Source: Thermus brockianus (GTDB taxonomy: Bacteria; Deinococcota; Deinococci; Deinococcales; Thermaceae). From it: DNA of 55,630 bases. This document shows positions 18,870-27,331 of the stretch, one piece after another. The stretch is from the NCBI RefSeq assembly GCF_021462505.1, contig NZ_JAKEDV010000011.1:15503-71132 (forward strand), in the 5' to 3' direction. The notes beneath the pieces are model-generated. The model was not told the origin of the DNA, made no database searches, and saw nothing but the letters and a program-made list of their open reading frames with translations. Every line of letters starts with the position of its first letter. The stretch's first letter is position 1. The position numbers and the translations under genes are program-made.

Positions 18870-19909
18870 AGACCCTGGACCGCTACCTTCTCCGGGAAGC
18901 CTTGGGGCTTTTCGGCCTGGGCCTCCTCTTCATCGTCCTCCTCTTCCTGGCGGGGGCGGTCTACGAGGTCCTGGCCCCCCTGGTGGCCAAGGGGGCTGAC
19001 CCCTACACCCTCCTTGCCTACCTCCTCTACCGCACCCCGGAGGCCGTGGCCCGGGGGGCCCCGGTGGCCTACCTCTTCGCCCTTTTGCTCCTCCTTTCCC
19101 GTATGGCGGAGGACTCGGAGCTCAAAGCCCTCCTGGCCCTAGGCGTGCGGCGGGAGCGGGTGCTCTTACCCTTTCTGCTTTTGGGAAGCGGCGTGGCCCT
19201 CTTCACCTTTCTCCTGGGGGAAAGCCTGGTGCCTAGGGCGCTCGCCCAGGGGCAGGACCTCCTGAGGCGGCAGGTCCTGGAAAGGCCCCGCACCCTCCTC
19301 ACCCCCGGGGCCACCTTCCAGGACGCAAAGGGCCGGGTGGTGTACGTGGGGGAGGTGGCGGGGGATAGGATTGGGAAGCTCCGGGTGGTTTCCCGGGAGG
19401 AGGTCCTGTTGGCGGAAAAGGGGAGCTTCCAAGGGGGGGTGCTAAGGGTGGAGGAGGGGAAGCGCCTCACCTACGAAGGGGACCGCCCCCGCACCCTGAC
19501 CCGCTTCCGGCGGGGGGAGCTGGTGCTCAAGGACCTCACCTTTGAGCCCTGGCAGAACCCGGCGAACCGGATGACCCTGGCCGAGCTCCGGCAGGAGGTC
19601 CAGAGGCTTCGGGCCCAGGGGGTGCGGGCGGGCCTCGAGGCCACCACCTACTACCGCCGCTTCGCCGAGCCCGCCGCCGCCCTGGTCTTCGCCCTCTTCG
19701 CCACGGGGCTCGCCTTCTACCTCCTCGGGGGGAGCCGGAGCCTGGGGCTCGTGGGGGTGGCGGTCCTCACCTTCTTCTACTACGCCACCTGGAGCGTGGG
19801 GCGCATCATGGGGGAGCAGAACGCCCTGGACCCCATCCTCGCCGCCTGGGGGCCCATCCTGGTCTACGGCCTCCTCGGGCTCCTCCTTTTCCTCGGGGGT
19901 AGAAGGTGA
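18866..19909 (+). CDS. lptG: LptF/LptG-family permease (second copy)
   Basis: This 347-residue YjgP/YjgQ-family protein starts with KTLDRYLLREALGLFGLGLLFIVLLFLAG and has membrane segments around residues 10-35, 55-75 and 95-120, with three more near the C-terminus (PAAALVFALFATGLAFYLLGG; LGLVGVAVLTFFYYATWSVG; LVYGLLGLLLFLGG). A periplasmic domain (TFQDAKGRVVYVGEVAGDRIGKLRVVSREE) lies between. The GTG start overlaps the stop of the first permease and its own stop overlaps the LptD-like gene, so the three are translationally coupled. It probably pairs with the previous protein. Confidence 0.88.
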   Translation: MKTLDRYLLREALGLFGLGLLFIVLLFLAGAVYEVLAPLVAKGADPYTLLAYLLYRTPEAVARGAPVAYLFALLLLLSRMAEDSELKALLALGVRRERVLLPFLLLGSGVALFTFLLGESLVPRALAQGQDLLRRQVLERPRTLLTPGATFQDAKGRVVYVGEVAGDRIGKLRVVSREEVLLAEKGSFQGGVLRVEEGKRLTYEGDRPRTLTRFRRGELVLKDLTFEPWQNPANRMTLAELRQEVQRLRAQGVRAGLEATTYYRRFAEPAAALVFALFATGLAFYLLGGSRSLGLVGVAVLTFFYYATWSVGRIMGEQNALDPILAAWGPILVYGLLGLLLFLGGRR

Positions 19910-22374
19910 GGTGGGCCCTCCTCCTCCTCTTCCTCCTCCCCTTCGCCTGGGCGGAGGAGAACGTCCTCAAGGTCCTGGAGGCGGAGAGGCTGGAGCTACG
20001 GGAAGAAGGGGGAGAGGAGGTCTACGTCCTCGTAGGAAGCCCCGTGCGCCTGGAGCGGAACGGGGAGGCTTTAGAGGCGGAGCGGGTCACCTACTTTCGC
20101 GCCCGGAGGCTCCTTTACCTCTCGGGGAAGGTGCGCTACCGGGACAAGGAGGGCCGGCTCATTGAGGCGGAAGAGCTCCAGGTGGACCTGAAGGACGAGA
20201 GCTTTGACGCCCTCTCCGTGCGCATAGAGGCCAAGGACCTCCTCCTCACCGGACCCCTTTGCCAACGGGCGGCGGGGGCCATCCTCCTGGAAAGGGGCTA
20301 CGCCACCCCTTGCGCCTCCTGCGGCCAGGAGGTGCCGGACTACGCCTTCCGCGCCCGGGAGATCGTCCTGTACCCGGGGGACCGGGTGGTGGCCCGGGGG
20401 GTGGTCCTCCTCTGGCGGGAAGAACCCCTCTTGGAGCTTCCCGTGCTCCTCCTCTACCTCTCGGAAAGGCGGCCCCGGCTGGAGGTGGGCCAGGACGAGG
20501 GGGGGTTCTTCTTCAAGGCCGACCTACCCTATGTGGCCGCCTTCGGCCTCGGGTACACCCTTTTCCGCTACTACCAGGGACGGGGGTTTGGCCTCGGCTT
20601 TGACCACCAGGGCGTGGGGGAGGCCAAGGAGCGCTACTTCTTCCTCCACACCCCACCGGACACCTTCCAGTACCGGGGGGAGTACGCCCTGAAGAAGCGG
20701 GAGTTTTCCCTCACGGCCCTCCTGGAGCGGGACGACACCCGGGAGAAGCTTTCCCGCTTCCGCCTAGAAGCCCTCCTTCCCGGCACCCCTACCCCCCAGG
20801 ACCTCCGCTACGCCCTAAGGCTCGAGGGCTTCCTGGACCACGACGAAAGCACCCCGCCCCCCCGCACCCTGCAACGCCTCCCCGAGCTCGAGGTCCAGTC
20901 CCCCACCTTCCGGGAAGGCCCCTTTAGCCTCCAGGCAAGCCTTACGGTGGGCCGCTACCTGGCGGAGACCAACCCCCTAAACCGCTCGGCCCGCGCCCTA
21001 GGGCCCTACGCCGAGGCGGGGAGGGCCCTTTTTGCCCATGCGGAAAGCCTCGCCTTGAGCCCCTGGCCTGGGGGCGCGCTCCGGGCGGAGGGCCGCTTCC
21101 GGGGCTTCTACTACACCACGCAAAACCCCGATGGGGAGTACGAGCGGCAGGTGGACTGGAGCCTAAGCGTTAGCCTCCGCCAAACCCTTGGGGGCTTTAG
21201 CCTGGAAGGGGCCTACGGGCGGAGCGTCCAGGAGGGGGAAAGCCCCTTCCGCTTTGACGCCCTCCCCACCCGGCGAAGCCACCAGGCCACCCTGGCCCTG
21301 GGCTTCCAGGAAAGGCCCTTTTCCCTAAGCCTCAAGGGGGGGCGGGACCTGGAGGGGAACAGGTACCTCCCCCTCGAGGCCGAGGCGAGGCTCCAGGACC
21401 CGGGGTACGCCCTGCGGCTCTACCACAAGCGGGGCCTGGAGGAGGAAGGCCCCCTGGAAACCCAGGCCGAGGCCAGCCTCACCCCCTACCCCTTCTCCCT
21501 CCGGGCAAGCCTCCGCTACGACCATGCCAAGGCCCGCTTTGACCCCCTCACCCTCCAGGGGGCCTACGCCCTGCCGGCGGGAAGCCTCTCCCTCACCCAC
21601 CGCCACGGCCTAAACGGGGAAGGAGCCCTCACCACCGACCTCACCTTCGCCCTCAGGGAAAGCGGGGACGCCTACACCCTCCAGGGCCGGCGGGACTGGC
21701 AGAAGGATACCCTTTCCCTCCAAGGCCAGGCCATCCTGGGCCCCCAAAGCCTCTCCCTCCAGGCCACCCTGGACCGGGAGGCCCTGGGCTACGCCCTGGG
21801 CTTCCGCACGGGGGTGGCCCCGGGGCCCCTTCTGGACCTTCTCCTTTCGGGCCGCTTCCAGGAGGGGCCTCGAGGGACCAACCTCCGGCTTTCCCTCTCC
21901 CAGGCCCTGCCTGAAGCAGGCTTTCGCTTTGGGGCGAACCTTCACCTCCCGGAGGTGCAGGATCGGGAGATTTACCTGAAGGACGCCACCTTTAGCGGGG
22001 GCGTGGAACTTTGGCAACCCATCCCCCTGGACGAAGGGGTGCTTCCGGGGCTTTCCCTCTCGGGAAGCCTAAGCTACCTCCGCCAGCCCACTAGGCCCGA
22101 AGGGTACACCCTGGCCTTAAGGGCCTTCGGCCCCACCCTCACCTTCCTGGGCCGGGAGAACACCAAACTCCACCTCACCGCCCTCCTCACGCAGGACCTG
22201 CCGGGAGAAACGCTAAGGCCCAAGTTTATCCTTACCTTAGACCGGTGTTGCTGGGCCTTGCGCTACACCCTGGACGCCGCCAAGGGCGAGGTGCGCCTGG
22301 CCTTCCTCTACGGGGGCCAGGCGGCGGAGGTCCTCATGGGCGAGGAGGGCGTGCGCTTGGGAGGTCTTCCGTGA
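19906..22374 (+). CDS. lptD: LptD/OstA-like outer-membrane protein
   Basis: This is an 822-residue exported protein: signal WALLLLFLLPFAWA, an N-terminal OstA/LptA-like beta domain (EAERLELREEGGEEVYVLVGSPVRLERNGEALEAERV, ARRLLYLSGKVRYRDKEG), then a long beta-rich region fitting an outer-membrane barrel. Paired cysteines occur early (CQRA..., ATPCASCGQE) and a CC pair near the C-terminus (LDRCCWALRY), like the disulfide pairs of LptD. In E. coli LptD inserts lipopolysaccharide at the surface. Thermus lacks classical lipopolysaccharide, so the cargo here may be a glycolipid (inference). The gene overlaps lptG by GTGA. Confidence 0.85.
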   Translation: MRWALLLLFLLPFAWAEENVLKVLEAERLELREEGGEEVYVLVGSPVRLERNGEALEAERVTYFRARRLLYLSGKVRYRDKEGRLIEAEELQVDLKDESFDALSVRIEAKDLLLTGPLCQRAAGAILLERGYATPCASCGQEVPDYAFRAREIVLYPGDRVVARGVVLLWREEPLLELPVLLLYLSERRPRLEVGQDEGGFFFKADLPYVAAFGLGYTLFRYYQGRGFGLGFDHQGVGEAKERYFFLHTPPDTFQYRGEYALKKREFSLTALLERDDTREKLSRFRLEALLPGTPTPQDLRYALRLEGFLDHDESTPPPRTLQRLPELEVQSPTFREGPFSLQASLTVGRYLAETNPLNRSARALGPYAEAGRALFAHAESLALSPWPGGALRAEGRFRGFYYTTQNPDGEYERQVDWSLSVSLRQTLGGFSLEGAYGRSVQEGESPFRFDALPTRRSHQATLALGFQERPFSLSLKGGRDLEGNRYLPLEAEARLQDPGYALRLYHKRGLEEEGPLETQAEASLTPYPFSLRASLRYDHAKARFDPLTLQGAYALPAGSLSLTHRHGLNGEGALTTDLTFALRESGDAYTLQGRRDWQKDTLSLQGQAILGPQSLSLQATLDREALGYALGFRTGVAPGPLLDLLLSGRFQEGPRGTNLRLSLSQALPEAGFRFGANLHLPEVQDREIYLKDATFSGGVELWQPIPLDEGVLPGLSLSGSLSYLRQPTRPEGYTLALRAFGPTLTFLGRENTKLHLTALLTQDLPGETLRPKFILTLDRCCWALRYTLDAAKGEVRLAFLYGGQAAEVLMGEEGVRLGGLP

Positions 22375-23348
22375 GAAGGCTTTTCTTCCTCCTAACCCTG
22401 GTCCTGGCCGCCTGCACGGGAAGCCAAGAACCCCCCTTGCCCGCCCTGGTGGCGGCGGGAGGAAGCGGGGAGGTGCACTTCTATAAGGCCTCGGACCTGC
22501 AACGGGGCACGGGAAGCCCCGTGGCCACCTGGACTGCCCCGAACCTCCAAGACCTGGCCTACAGCAACGCCTTCCGAAGGCTTTTCCTCCTCTTCCCCGA
22601 CCGCCTCGAGGCCTACCCCACGGCGGGCTTCACGGAAAGCGCCGCCCCCCAGGGCACCCCGGCCACGGCCTCCTTGGGGGTGGACTGCACCGGGGGCTAC
22701 CTGCGCCTGGGGGCGAACCAGGCCCTGGCCCACTGCCCAGGGGCCAACCGGGCCTTCCTCTTCGCCCTCCCCGACCTGGGAAGCCCAAGGGAGGCCGACC
22801 TCACGGGGCTTCCTTCTGGGGTGCGCCTCGCCCTCTTCCCCCAAGGGGGGTTAGACCTCCTCGCCTACCTCGCGGAAGGGACCCTGGGCTACCGCCCCGC
22901 CGCAGATCCCACGGGCACCCCCTTCCAAGAGGTTTCCCTCCCGAGCCTCACCCCCACCGAGCTCCGCCTGGACCCGGGGGGAAGGCTTTTAGGGGCGGGC
23001 CGCACGGCCACGGACACCCTTTTCCTCGCCTGGAACGGGGTGGAAAACCCCACCTCGCAAAGCCTCGGGCTTTTCCCAGGCCCCGTCCGCCTGGCCCTGG
23101 ACCCCGTGCAGGGCCTGGTGGCCTATGGCCAAGGCTTCCGGGTCCTCTCCCCCCGGGACTCGGGGGCGCGGAACGCCTATACCGCCTACGCCGCCGCCGC
23201 CGTGGGCCAGGACGCCTACCTCTACCTGGCCCGGGGGAGCTTCCTGGAGGTCTACGATCTCCAGCAAAACCCCCTCCCCACCTATCCCCAAGCGACCGCC
23301 TCCATGGGGTTTAGCCCCAACGCCCTCGCCTTCATCCCCGTAGAATGA
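22371..23348 (+). CDS. Lipoprotein of the lpt operon, beta-propeller-like
   Basis: The 325-residue product has a lipoprotein signal RRLFFLLTLVLAACTGS (lipobox LAAC). The rest consists of repeated strands with a regular pattern (LPALVAAGGSGEVHFYKASDL, LQDLAYSNAFRRLFLLFPDRLEAY, LGVDCTGGYLRLGANQALAHC, GVRLALFPQGGLDLLAYLAEG, VRLALDPVQGLVAYGQGFRVL), which suggests a beta-propeller. Two Cys residues (about 103 and 118) may form a disulfide. The GTG start overlaps the LptD-like stop, so it is the last gene of the operon. It may be a partner lipoprotein, as LptE is for LptD, though the fold seems different; that role is inference. Confidence 0.7.
   Translation: MRRLFFLLTLVLAACTGSQEPPLPALVAAGGSGEVHFYKASDLQRGTGSPVATWTAPNLQDLAYSNAFRRLFLLFPDRLEAYPTAGFTESAAPQGTPATASLGVDCTGGYLRLGANQALAHCPGANRAFLFALPDLGSPREADLTGLPSGVRLALFPQGGLDLLAYLAEGTLGYRPAADPTGTPFQEVSLPSLTPTELRLDPGGRLLGAGRTATDTLFLAWNGVENPTSQSLGLFPGPVRLALDPVQGLVAYGQGFRVLSPRDSGARNAYTAYAAAAVGQDAYLYLARGSFLEVYDLQQNPLPTYPQATASMGFSPNALAFIPVE
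23341..23346 (+). promoter_or_regulatory. -10 of the SDR gene
   Basis: TAGAAT overlaps the stop codon of the upstream lipoprotein gene and lies 6 bases before the ATG at 23353. Confidence 0.55.
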
Positions 23349-23352
23349 AGCC

Positions 23353-24036
23353 ATGCTCCAAGGAAAAGCCTTCTTGGTCACGGGAGCGGGCGGGGCCCTG
23401 GCCCGGGCCCTTATCCCCGCCCTCCATCAGGCGGGAGCGAGGCTCTTCCTCTCCGACCCCCGGCTTGAGCGCATGGCGGAGAGGGCGGAGAAGGTGGGGG
23501 CTAAGACCTTCGTGGCCGACCTCACCCGCCTCGAGGAAGCCGAGGCCCTGGCCCGCTTCGTGGAGCGGGAAGCTCCCCTTTACGGCGTGGTCCACACCGT
23601 GGGCGGCTTCGCCGCCGGGCGCTTTTTGGACTCCGACCCGGGACTCTACGACTGGATGCTAGACCTCAACCTCCGCACCGCCTACAACCTCCTAAAGGCC
23701 GTCCTCCCCTACATGGAAAGGCGGGGGGAAGGCTTCTTCGCCGCCATCGCCGCCGGCCCCGCCTGGACGGGGGCGGGCCCCGGCCGGGCCCTCTACGCCA
23801 TGGCCAAAACCGCCCTGGCGAGCCTTCTGAAATCCCTCCAAGGGGAGGTGGAGGGGGTGCGCTTCCTCGTGGTCTACCCCATGGGCACCCTGGACACCGA
23901 GGCCAACCGCCGGGCCATGCCCGAGGCGGACCCGAGCCGCTGGATCGCCCCCGAACTGGTGGCGGAGGCCATCGTGCGGGCCGCCTCGGCTAGGGGCGGG
24001 AGGTTTTTGGAGCTTCCCATCTACCCCCCGCTTTAG
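23353..24036 (+). CDS. Short-chain dehydrogenase/reductase
   Basis: This 227-residue SDR has its cofactor motif in FLVTGAGGALARALIPALHQAG and the acidic end SDPRLERM, which suggests NAD(H). The central part reads LYGVVHTVGGFAAGRF. The catalytic Tyr-Lys pair is ALYAMAKTALASLL (YxxxK). The usual catalytic Ser region (AAIAAGPAWTGAGPGRA) is Gly/Ala-rich, so the serine is not clear. Substrate unknown. It overlaps the VanZ-like gene tail to tail by 47 bases. Confidence 0.82.
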   Translation: MLQGKAFLVTGAGGALARALIPALHQAGARLFLSDPRLERMAERAEKVGAKTFVADLTRLEEAEALARFVEREAPLYGVVHTVGGFAAGRFLDSDPGLYDWMLDLNLRTAYNLLKAVLPYMERRGEGFFAAIAAGPAWTGAGPGRALYAMAKTALASLLKSLQGEVEGVRFLVVYPMGTLDTEANRRAMPEADPSRWIAPELVAEAIVRAASARGGRFLELPIYPPL

Positions 24037-24328
24037 CCCCGAAAAAGGCCCCCAAGGCGTCCGCCACCAGGTCTAGGCCGAAGGCCTCCCGGCCGGGGAT
24101 GAAGCTTTGGTGGTACTCGTCCACCACCCCGTAGGCCGCCCCCAGGAGAAAGGCCCAGGGAAAGCGGCCTAGGCCCAAGCGCAGGAGAAGGCCCAAGAGG
24201 GCGTAGGCCAGGAAGTGGGCCCCCTTGTCCCAGGGGTGGGGAAGCCCAAGCCCGGTTTGGGGCTGGTCCGAAAGCCACCAGAGGAGGCCCATGTGGAGGA
24301 GAGCCAAGAGGAGGAAAAGGGGGCGCAC
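23990..24328 (-). CDS. VanZ-family membrane protein
   Basis: The 112-residue membrane protein matches the VanZ pattern: RPLFLLLALLHMGLLWWLSDQP, then PHPWDKGAHFLAYALLGLLLRLGL (the DKxxHFxxYxxLG signature), FPWAFLLGAAYGVVDEYHQSFIPGREAFGLDLVADALGAFFGA (DExxQxFxPGRxxxxxDxxAN-like). The start is taken as GTG at 24328, overlapping the stop of the epimerase gene (TAGTG) with a GGAGG site. VanZ proteins are linked to teicoplanin resistance in one plasmid system, but most genomic members have no known role. Confidence 0.82.
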   Translation of the reverse strand: MRPLFLLLALLHMGLLWWLSDQPQTGLGLPHPWDKGAHFLAYALLGLLLRLGLGRFPWAFLLGAAYGVVDEYHQSFIPGREAFGLDLVADALGAFFGAKAGGRWEAPKTSRP

Positions 24329-24720
24329 TAGGCCTCCACCAGCTCCCAAAGGACCCCAAGGCCAAAGGAGGGGTGGAGGAAGGCCACCCTGTGCCCCCCA
24401 AAGCCGGGCCTAGGCGCCTCGTCAATAAGCTTCGCCCCCGCCGCCTTCAGCCGGGCGAGCTCCCCTTCAATATCGGGCGTGGCGAAGGCCAGGTGGTGGA
24501 GGCCAGGCCCCCGCTTGGCCAGGAAGCGGCCCACGGGGGTTTCGGGCCCCAGGGGAGCGAGGAGCTCCAAAAGGGCCTCCCCTTCCCCCCTAAGGAGGGC
24601 CACCCGCACCCCTTGCGCCGGAACCTCCCCTTCCGCCACCACCCGGTAGCCCAAAAGGAGGTAGCGCCCCTTGGCCTTCTCCAGGTCCTCCACGGCGATG
24701 CCCACGTGGTGAAGCCGCAT
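24328..24720 (-). CDS. mce: Methylmalonyl-CoA epimerase
   Basis: The 130-residue glyoxalase/VOC-fold protein has HHVGIAVEDLEKAKGRYL, EALLELLAPLGPETPVGRFLAKRGPGLHHLAFATPDIEGEL and HPSFGLGVLWELVE. These give the metal ligands His4 (HHVG), Glu in LLELL, His in LHHLAF and Glu in LWELVE. Length and motifs fit methylmalonyl-CoA epimerase, which interconverts the (R) and (S) forms in propionate metabolism. No mutase gene is in the window. It overlaps the VanZ-like gene start. Confidence 0.87.
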   Translation of the reverse strand: MRLHHVGIAVEDLEKAKGRYLLLGYRVVAEGEVPAQGVRVALLRGEGEALLELLAPLGPETPVGRFLAKRGPGLHHLAFATPDIEGELARLKAAGAKLIDEAPRPGFGGHRVAFLHPSFGLGVLWELVEA

Positions 24721-24724
24721 GGGG

Positions 24725-26362
24725 CTATTCTAGCCCCTCCAGAAGCGCCCTGGCCGCCTGGCGCCCCGTGAAGAGACACCCCCCCAAGAAGGTGCCCTCC
24801 AAGGCCTTATAGCCGTGGAACCCACCGCCCCCGAACCCCGCCGCCTCCCCCACGGCGAAGAGCCCGGGAAGGGGCTCGCCCCTCGGCGTTAGGGCCCGGG
24901 CCTTGAGGTCGGTCTGGATGCCCCCCAGGGTCTTGCGGGTAAGCGTCCAAAGGCGCACCGCCACCAAGGGGCTTTTCCCCGAAAGGAAGGGGGCGGGCTT
25001 GGCCACCCGGAAAATCCGGTCGCCCCGGTAGCGGCGGAAGGCGTGGAGGGCGAGGATCTGGCTGTCCTTGGCGAAGGGGTTTAGGAGCTCTAGGTCCCGG
25101 GCCTTGACCTCCCTCTCGAGGCGCACGGGGTCCAAAACCCCGGGAGCCAGGGCGTCCATCTTCCGCAGGAGGTCGGAAAGGTGGTCCGCCACGAGGAAGT
25201 CCTTTCCCCGCTCCAAAAAGGCCCGCACGGGGGCGGCGGGGCCCAGAAGGCGGTTTTGGATCACCTGGAGCCAGCGCCTGCCGGTGAGGTCCGGGTTCTG
25301 CTCGGACCCCGAGAGGGCGAACTCCTTCTTCAGGGTGCGCAGGTCCAGGATGAACCAGCTCCAGTCAAAACCGGTATGGCGCAGGTGGCGCAGGGTCTCC
25401 AGGGCGTCAAACCCGGGGAAGAGGGGCGGGGGGAGGCGCTTGCCTGTGGCGTCCACCCAGAGGGCCGAGGGACCGGGGAGGATGCGGATGCCGTGGCCCG
25501 TCCAGATGGGGGTGTGGTTCTCCACCCCCTCGGGGTAGTGCCACATGCGGTCCAGGTTGACCAGGCGCGCCCCCGCCCGCTCCGCCAGGAAGAGGCCCGA
25601 GCCGTCCACGTGGTCGGGCACGCCGACGAGCATCCTCTCTGGGGGCCTCCCCATGCGCTCGGGCCAGTAGCGGCGCACCAGGTCCAGGTTGGCCCCAATC
25701 CCCCCCGTGGCCAGGACCACCGCCTGGGCGCGGAAGGCGAAGTCCCTTAGGGGCTTGCGGCTCGTGGGCACCCCTCGAGGCTTGGGGTCCTCCTCCAGGA
25801 CCACCCCCGCCACCCCCACCGCCTTCCCCCCTTCCACCAGGACCTCCTCCACCCGGTGGCGGAGGAAGACCCTCAGGCGCCCCTCGGCGGCAAAGGCCTC
25901 CACCCGGCGGAGAAAGGGCTCCAAAAGCCCAGGCCCCGTGCCCCAGACGATGTGGAAGCGGGGCACGGAGTTGCCGTGCCCCGTGGCCAAGCCCCCGCCC
26001 CTTTCCGCCCAGCCCACCACCGGGAAAAAGCGGACGCCCAAGGAGGCGAGCCAGGCCCGCTTCTCCCCGGCGGCGAAGCTCAAATAGGCCTGGGCCCAAA
26101 GCTGGCCGTAGTAGTCCTCCTCCCGGTGGTAGCCGGCGGAGCCCAGCCAGTCTTGGAAGGCGAGCTCCACGGAGTCCCGGATGCCGAGCCGGCGTTGCTC
26201 GGGGGAGTTCACGAGGAAAAGCCCCCCAAAGGACCAGAAGGCCTGCCCCCCCAGGTGGGGCTCCTGCTCCAGGAGGAAGACCCGCTTCCCCCGGGCCGCC
26301 ACCTCCGTGGCCACCACCAGACCGGCGAGCCCCCCGCCCACCACCACCACGTCCGCATCCAT
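24725..26362 (-). CDS. FAD-binding dehydrogenase (flavocytochrome/KstD-like)
   Basis: This 545-residue flavoprotein has its FAD motif at the N-terminus (DVVVVGGGLAGLVVATEVAARGKRVFLLEQEPHLGGQAFWSFGG). A second FAD contact is VLATGGIGANLDLVRRYWPE, and the C-terminal end reads PLPGLFAVGEAAGFGGGGFHGYKALEGTFLGGCLFTGRQAA. This fits the widespread FAD-binding dehydrogenase group related to fumarate reductase and ketosteroid dehydrogenase flavoproteins; the substrate is unknown. No Tat or Sec signal is seen, so it should be cytoplasmic. It has its own promoter overlapping the end of the ferredoxin gene upstream. Confidence 0.85.
   Translation of the reverse strand: MDADVVVVGGGLAGLVVATEVAARGKRVFLLEQEPHLGGQAFWSFGGLFLVNSPEQRRLGIRDSVELAFQDWLGSAGYHREEDYYGQLWAQAYLSFAAGEKRAWLASLGVRFFPVVGWAERGGGLATGHGNSVPRFHIVWGTGPGLLEPFLRRVEAFAAEGRLRVFLRHRVEEVLVEGGKAVGVAGVVLEEDPKPRGVPTSRKPLRDFAFRAQAVVLATGGIGANLDLVRRYWPERMGRPPERMLVGVPDHVDGSGLFLAERAGARLVNLDRMWHYPEGVENHTPIWTGHGIRILPGPSALWVDATGKRLPPPLFPGFDALETLRHLRHTGFDWSWFILDLRTLKKEFALSGSEQNPDLTGRRWLQVIQNRLLGPAAPVRAFLERGKDFLVADHLSDLLRKMDALAPGVLDPVRLEREVKARDLELLNPFAKDSQILALHAFRRYRGDRIFRVAKPAPFLSGKSPLVAVRLWTLTRKTLGGIQTDLKARALTPRGEPLPGLFAVGEAAGFGGGGFHGYKALEGTFLGGCLFTGRQAARALLEGLE
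24727..24732 (-). promoter_or_regulatory. -10 of the epimerase gene
   Basis: TAGAAT includes the stop codon of the FAD dehydrogenase gene and lies 6 bases before the epimerase ATG. Confidence 0.55.
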
Positions 26363-26374
26363 AGCTTGGCGGGG

Positions 26375-26402
26375 ATTATACCAGGTTCAAAGGTCGTACC
26401 AA
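26375..26402 (-). promoter_or_regulatory. Promoter of the FAD dehydrogenase gene
   Basis: The -10 is a perfect TATAAT (26375-26380) preceded by TGG (extended -10). The -35 is TTGGTA (26397-26402), with a 16-base spacer. It overlaps the last codons of the ferredoxin gene. The ATG follows after 12 bases. Confidence 0.7.
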
Positions 26403-27331
26403 GGGGGCTTGCCCCGGAAAAGTTCTAGCTCTTGGCCCAGCGCCTCCTTGGGGGCGGCCTCGAGGCGGATCACCTGGGGCGGGCAGCTTTCCACGCAGGC
26501 CCCGCACCCGGTGCAGGCCTCCACCCTGAGCCTCAGGACGTACTCCTCCCCTTCCCGCACCCGGTAGACCGCCCCCGTGGGGCAGACGTTGGTGCAGACC
26601 GGGCAGAGGGTGCACCCCTCCTCCACCCGGATGCTGGGCCAGGCCACCGCCTCCGCCCGGGAAGCGGCGAGAAGGCGAAGGCGAAGCTCCGCCGGCAGGC
26701 CCTTTTCCTCCTCGGGCGCTTGGGGCAGGGGAAGCTCGGGGACGAGGTCAGCGGCGGTGCGCTTGGCGCTTCCCAAAAGGGCCTGGAATAGCTCCCGCCT
26801 CCCCACCTTCTCCCCGGGAAGCTCCCCTTCCCGCACCTCCACCACCACGGGGAAGTAGCGCTGGGCCTCTTCCGCCATCCGCCTAAGGTGCTCGGGCACC
26901 GAGGGCCCCCCGATGGGGCAACGGGCGCAGTCCCCCCGGGCGAGGACCACCCGGCCGAAACGGCTTCCCGCCTCGGCGAGAAGCCCGGGGGTGAGCCGGC
27001 CCAGGCAAAGGACCTCCTCCCCCTTCCCCTCCGCCTTGGAGCACCGAAGCTGTCCCTTCCCTCGGATCAGGGCCTCCTGGATGGCCCCCAAGGGGTACTC
27101 CAGGGCGAGGCCGGGGCAGACCCCCGTGCAGAGGCCGCAGCCCGTGCACAGGACCTCGTCCAGCTCCACCCGCCACCCCTCCAAACGCACCGCCCCCTTG
27201 GGACAGGCCTGGTAGCAGCGGTCGCACCCCCCCACGCTGTTCTTGTAGAGGAGGCAGCGGGCCTCCGTGTAGCGGGGCCTGGGGTCCGTGGCCTTGAGGA
27301 AGGCGTTGAGGAGGTTGTCCAAAAGGCCCAT
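26387..27331 (-). CDS. Multi-cluster 4Fe-4S ferredoxin-type protein
   Basis: The 314-residue protein has four cysteine groups arranged as two pairs. The N-terminal pair is GCDRCYQACPKG and CTGCGLCTGVCPG; the C-terminal pair is CTLCPVCTNVCPTG and CTGCGACVESCPP. Additional cysteines (LRCSKAEG, EVLCLG, GDCARCPIGG) lie in the central domain, which resembles the Cys-rich part of ferredoxin/hydrogenase-accessory proteins. It should carry several 4Fe-4S clusters and pass electrons; partners are unknown. The ATG overlaps the DAHP synthase stop (TAATG). The FAD dehydrogenase just downstream is a possible partner (inference). Confidence 0.83.
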   Translation of the reverse strand: MGLLDNLLNAFLKATDPRPRYTEARCLLYKNSVGGCDRCYQACPKGAVRLEGWRVELDEVLCTGCGLCTGVCPGLALEYPLGAIQEALIRGKGQLRCSKAEGKGEEVLCLGRLTPGLLAEAGSRFGRVVLARGDCARCPIGGPSVPEHLRRMAEEAQRYFPVVVEVREGELPGEKVGRRELFQALLGSAKRTAADLVPELPLPQAPEEEKGLPAELRLRLLAASRAEAVAWPSIRVEEGCTLCPVCTNVCPTGAVYRVREGEEYVLRLRVEACTGCGACVESCPPQVIRLEAAPKEALGQELELFRGKPPWYDL

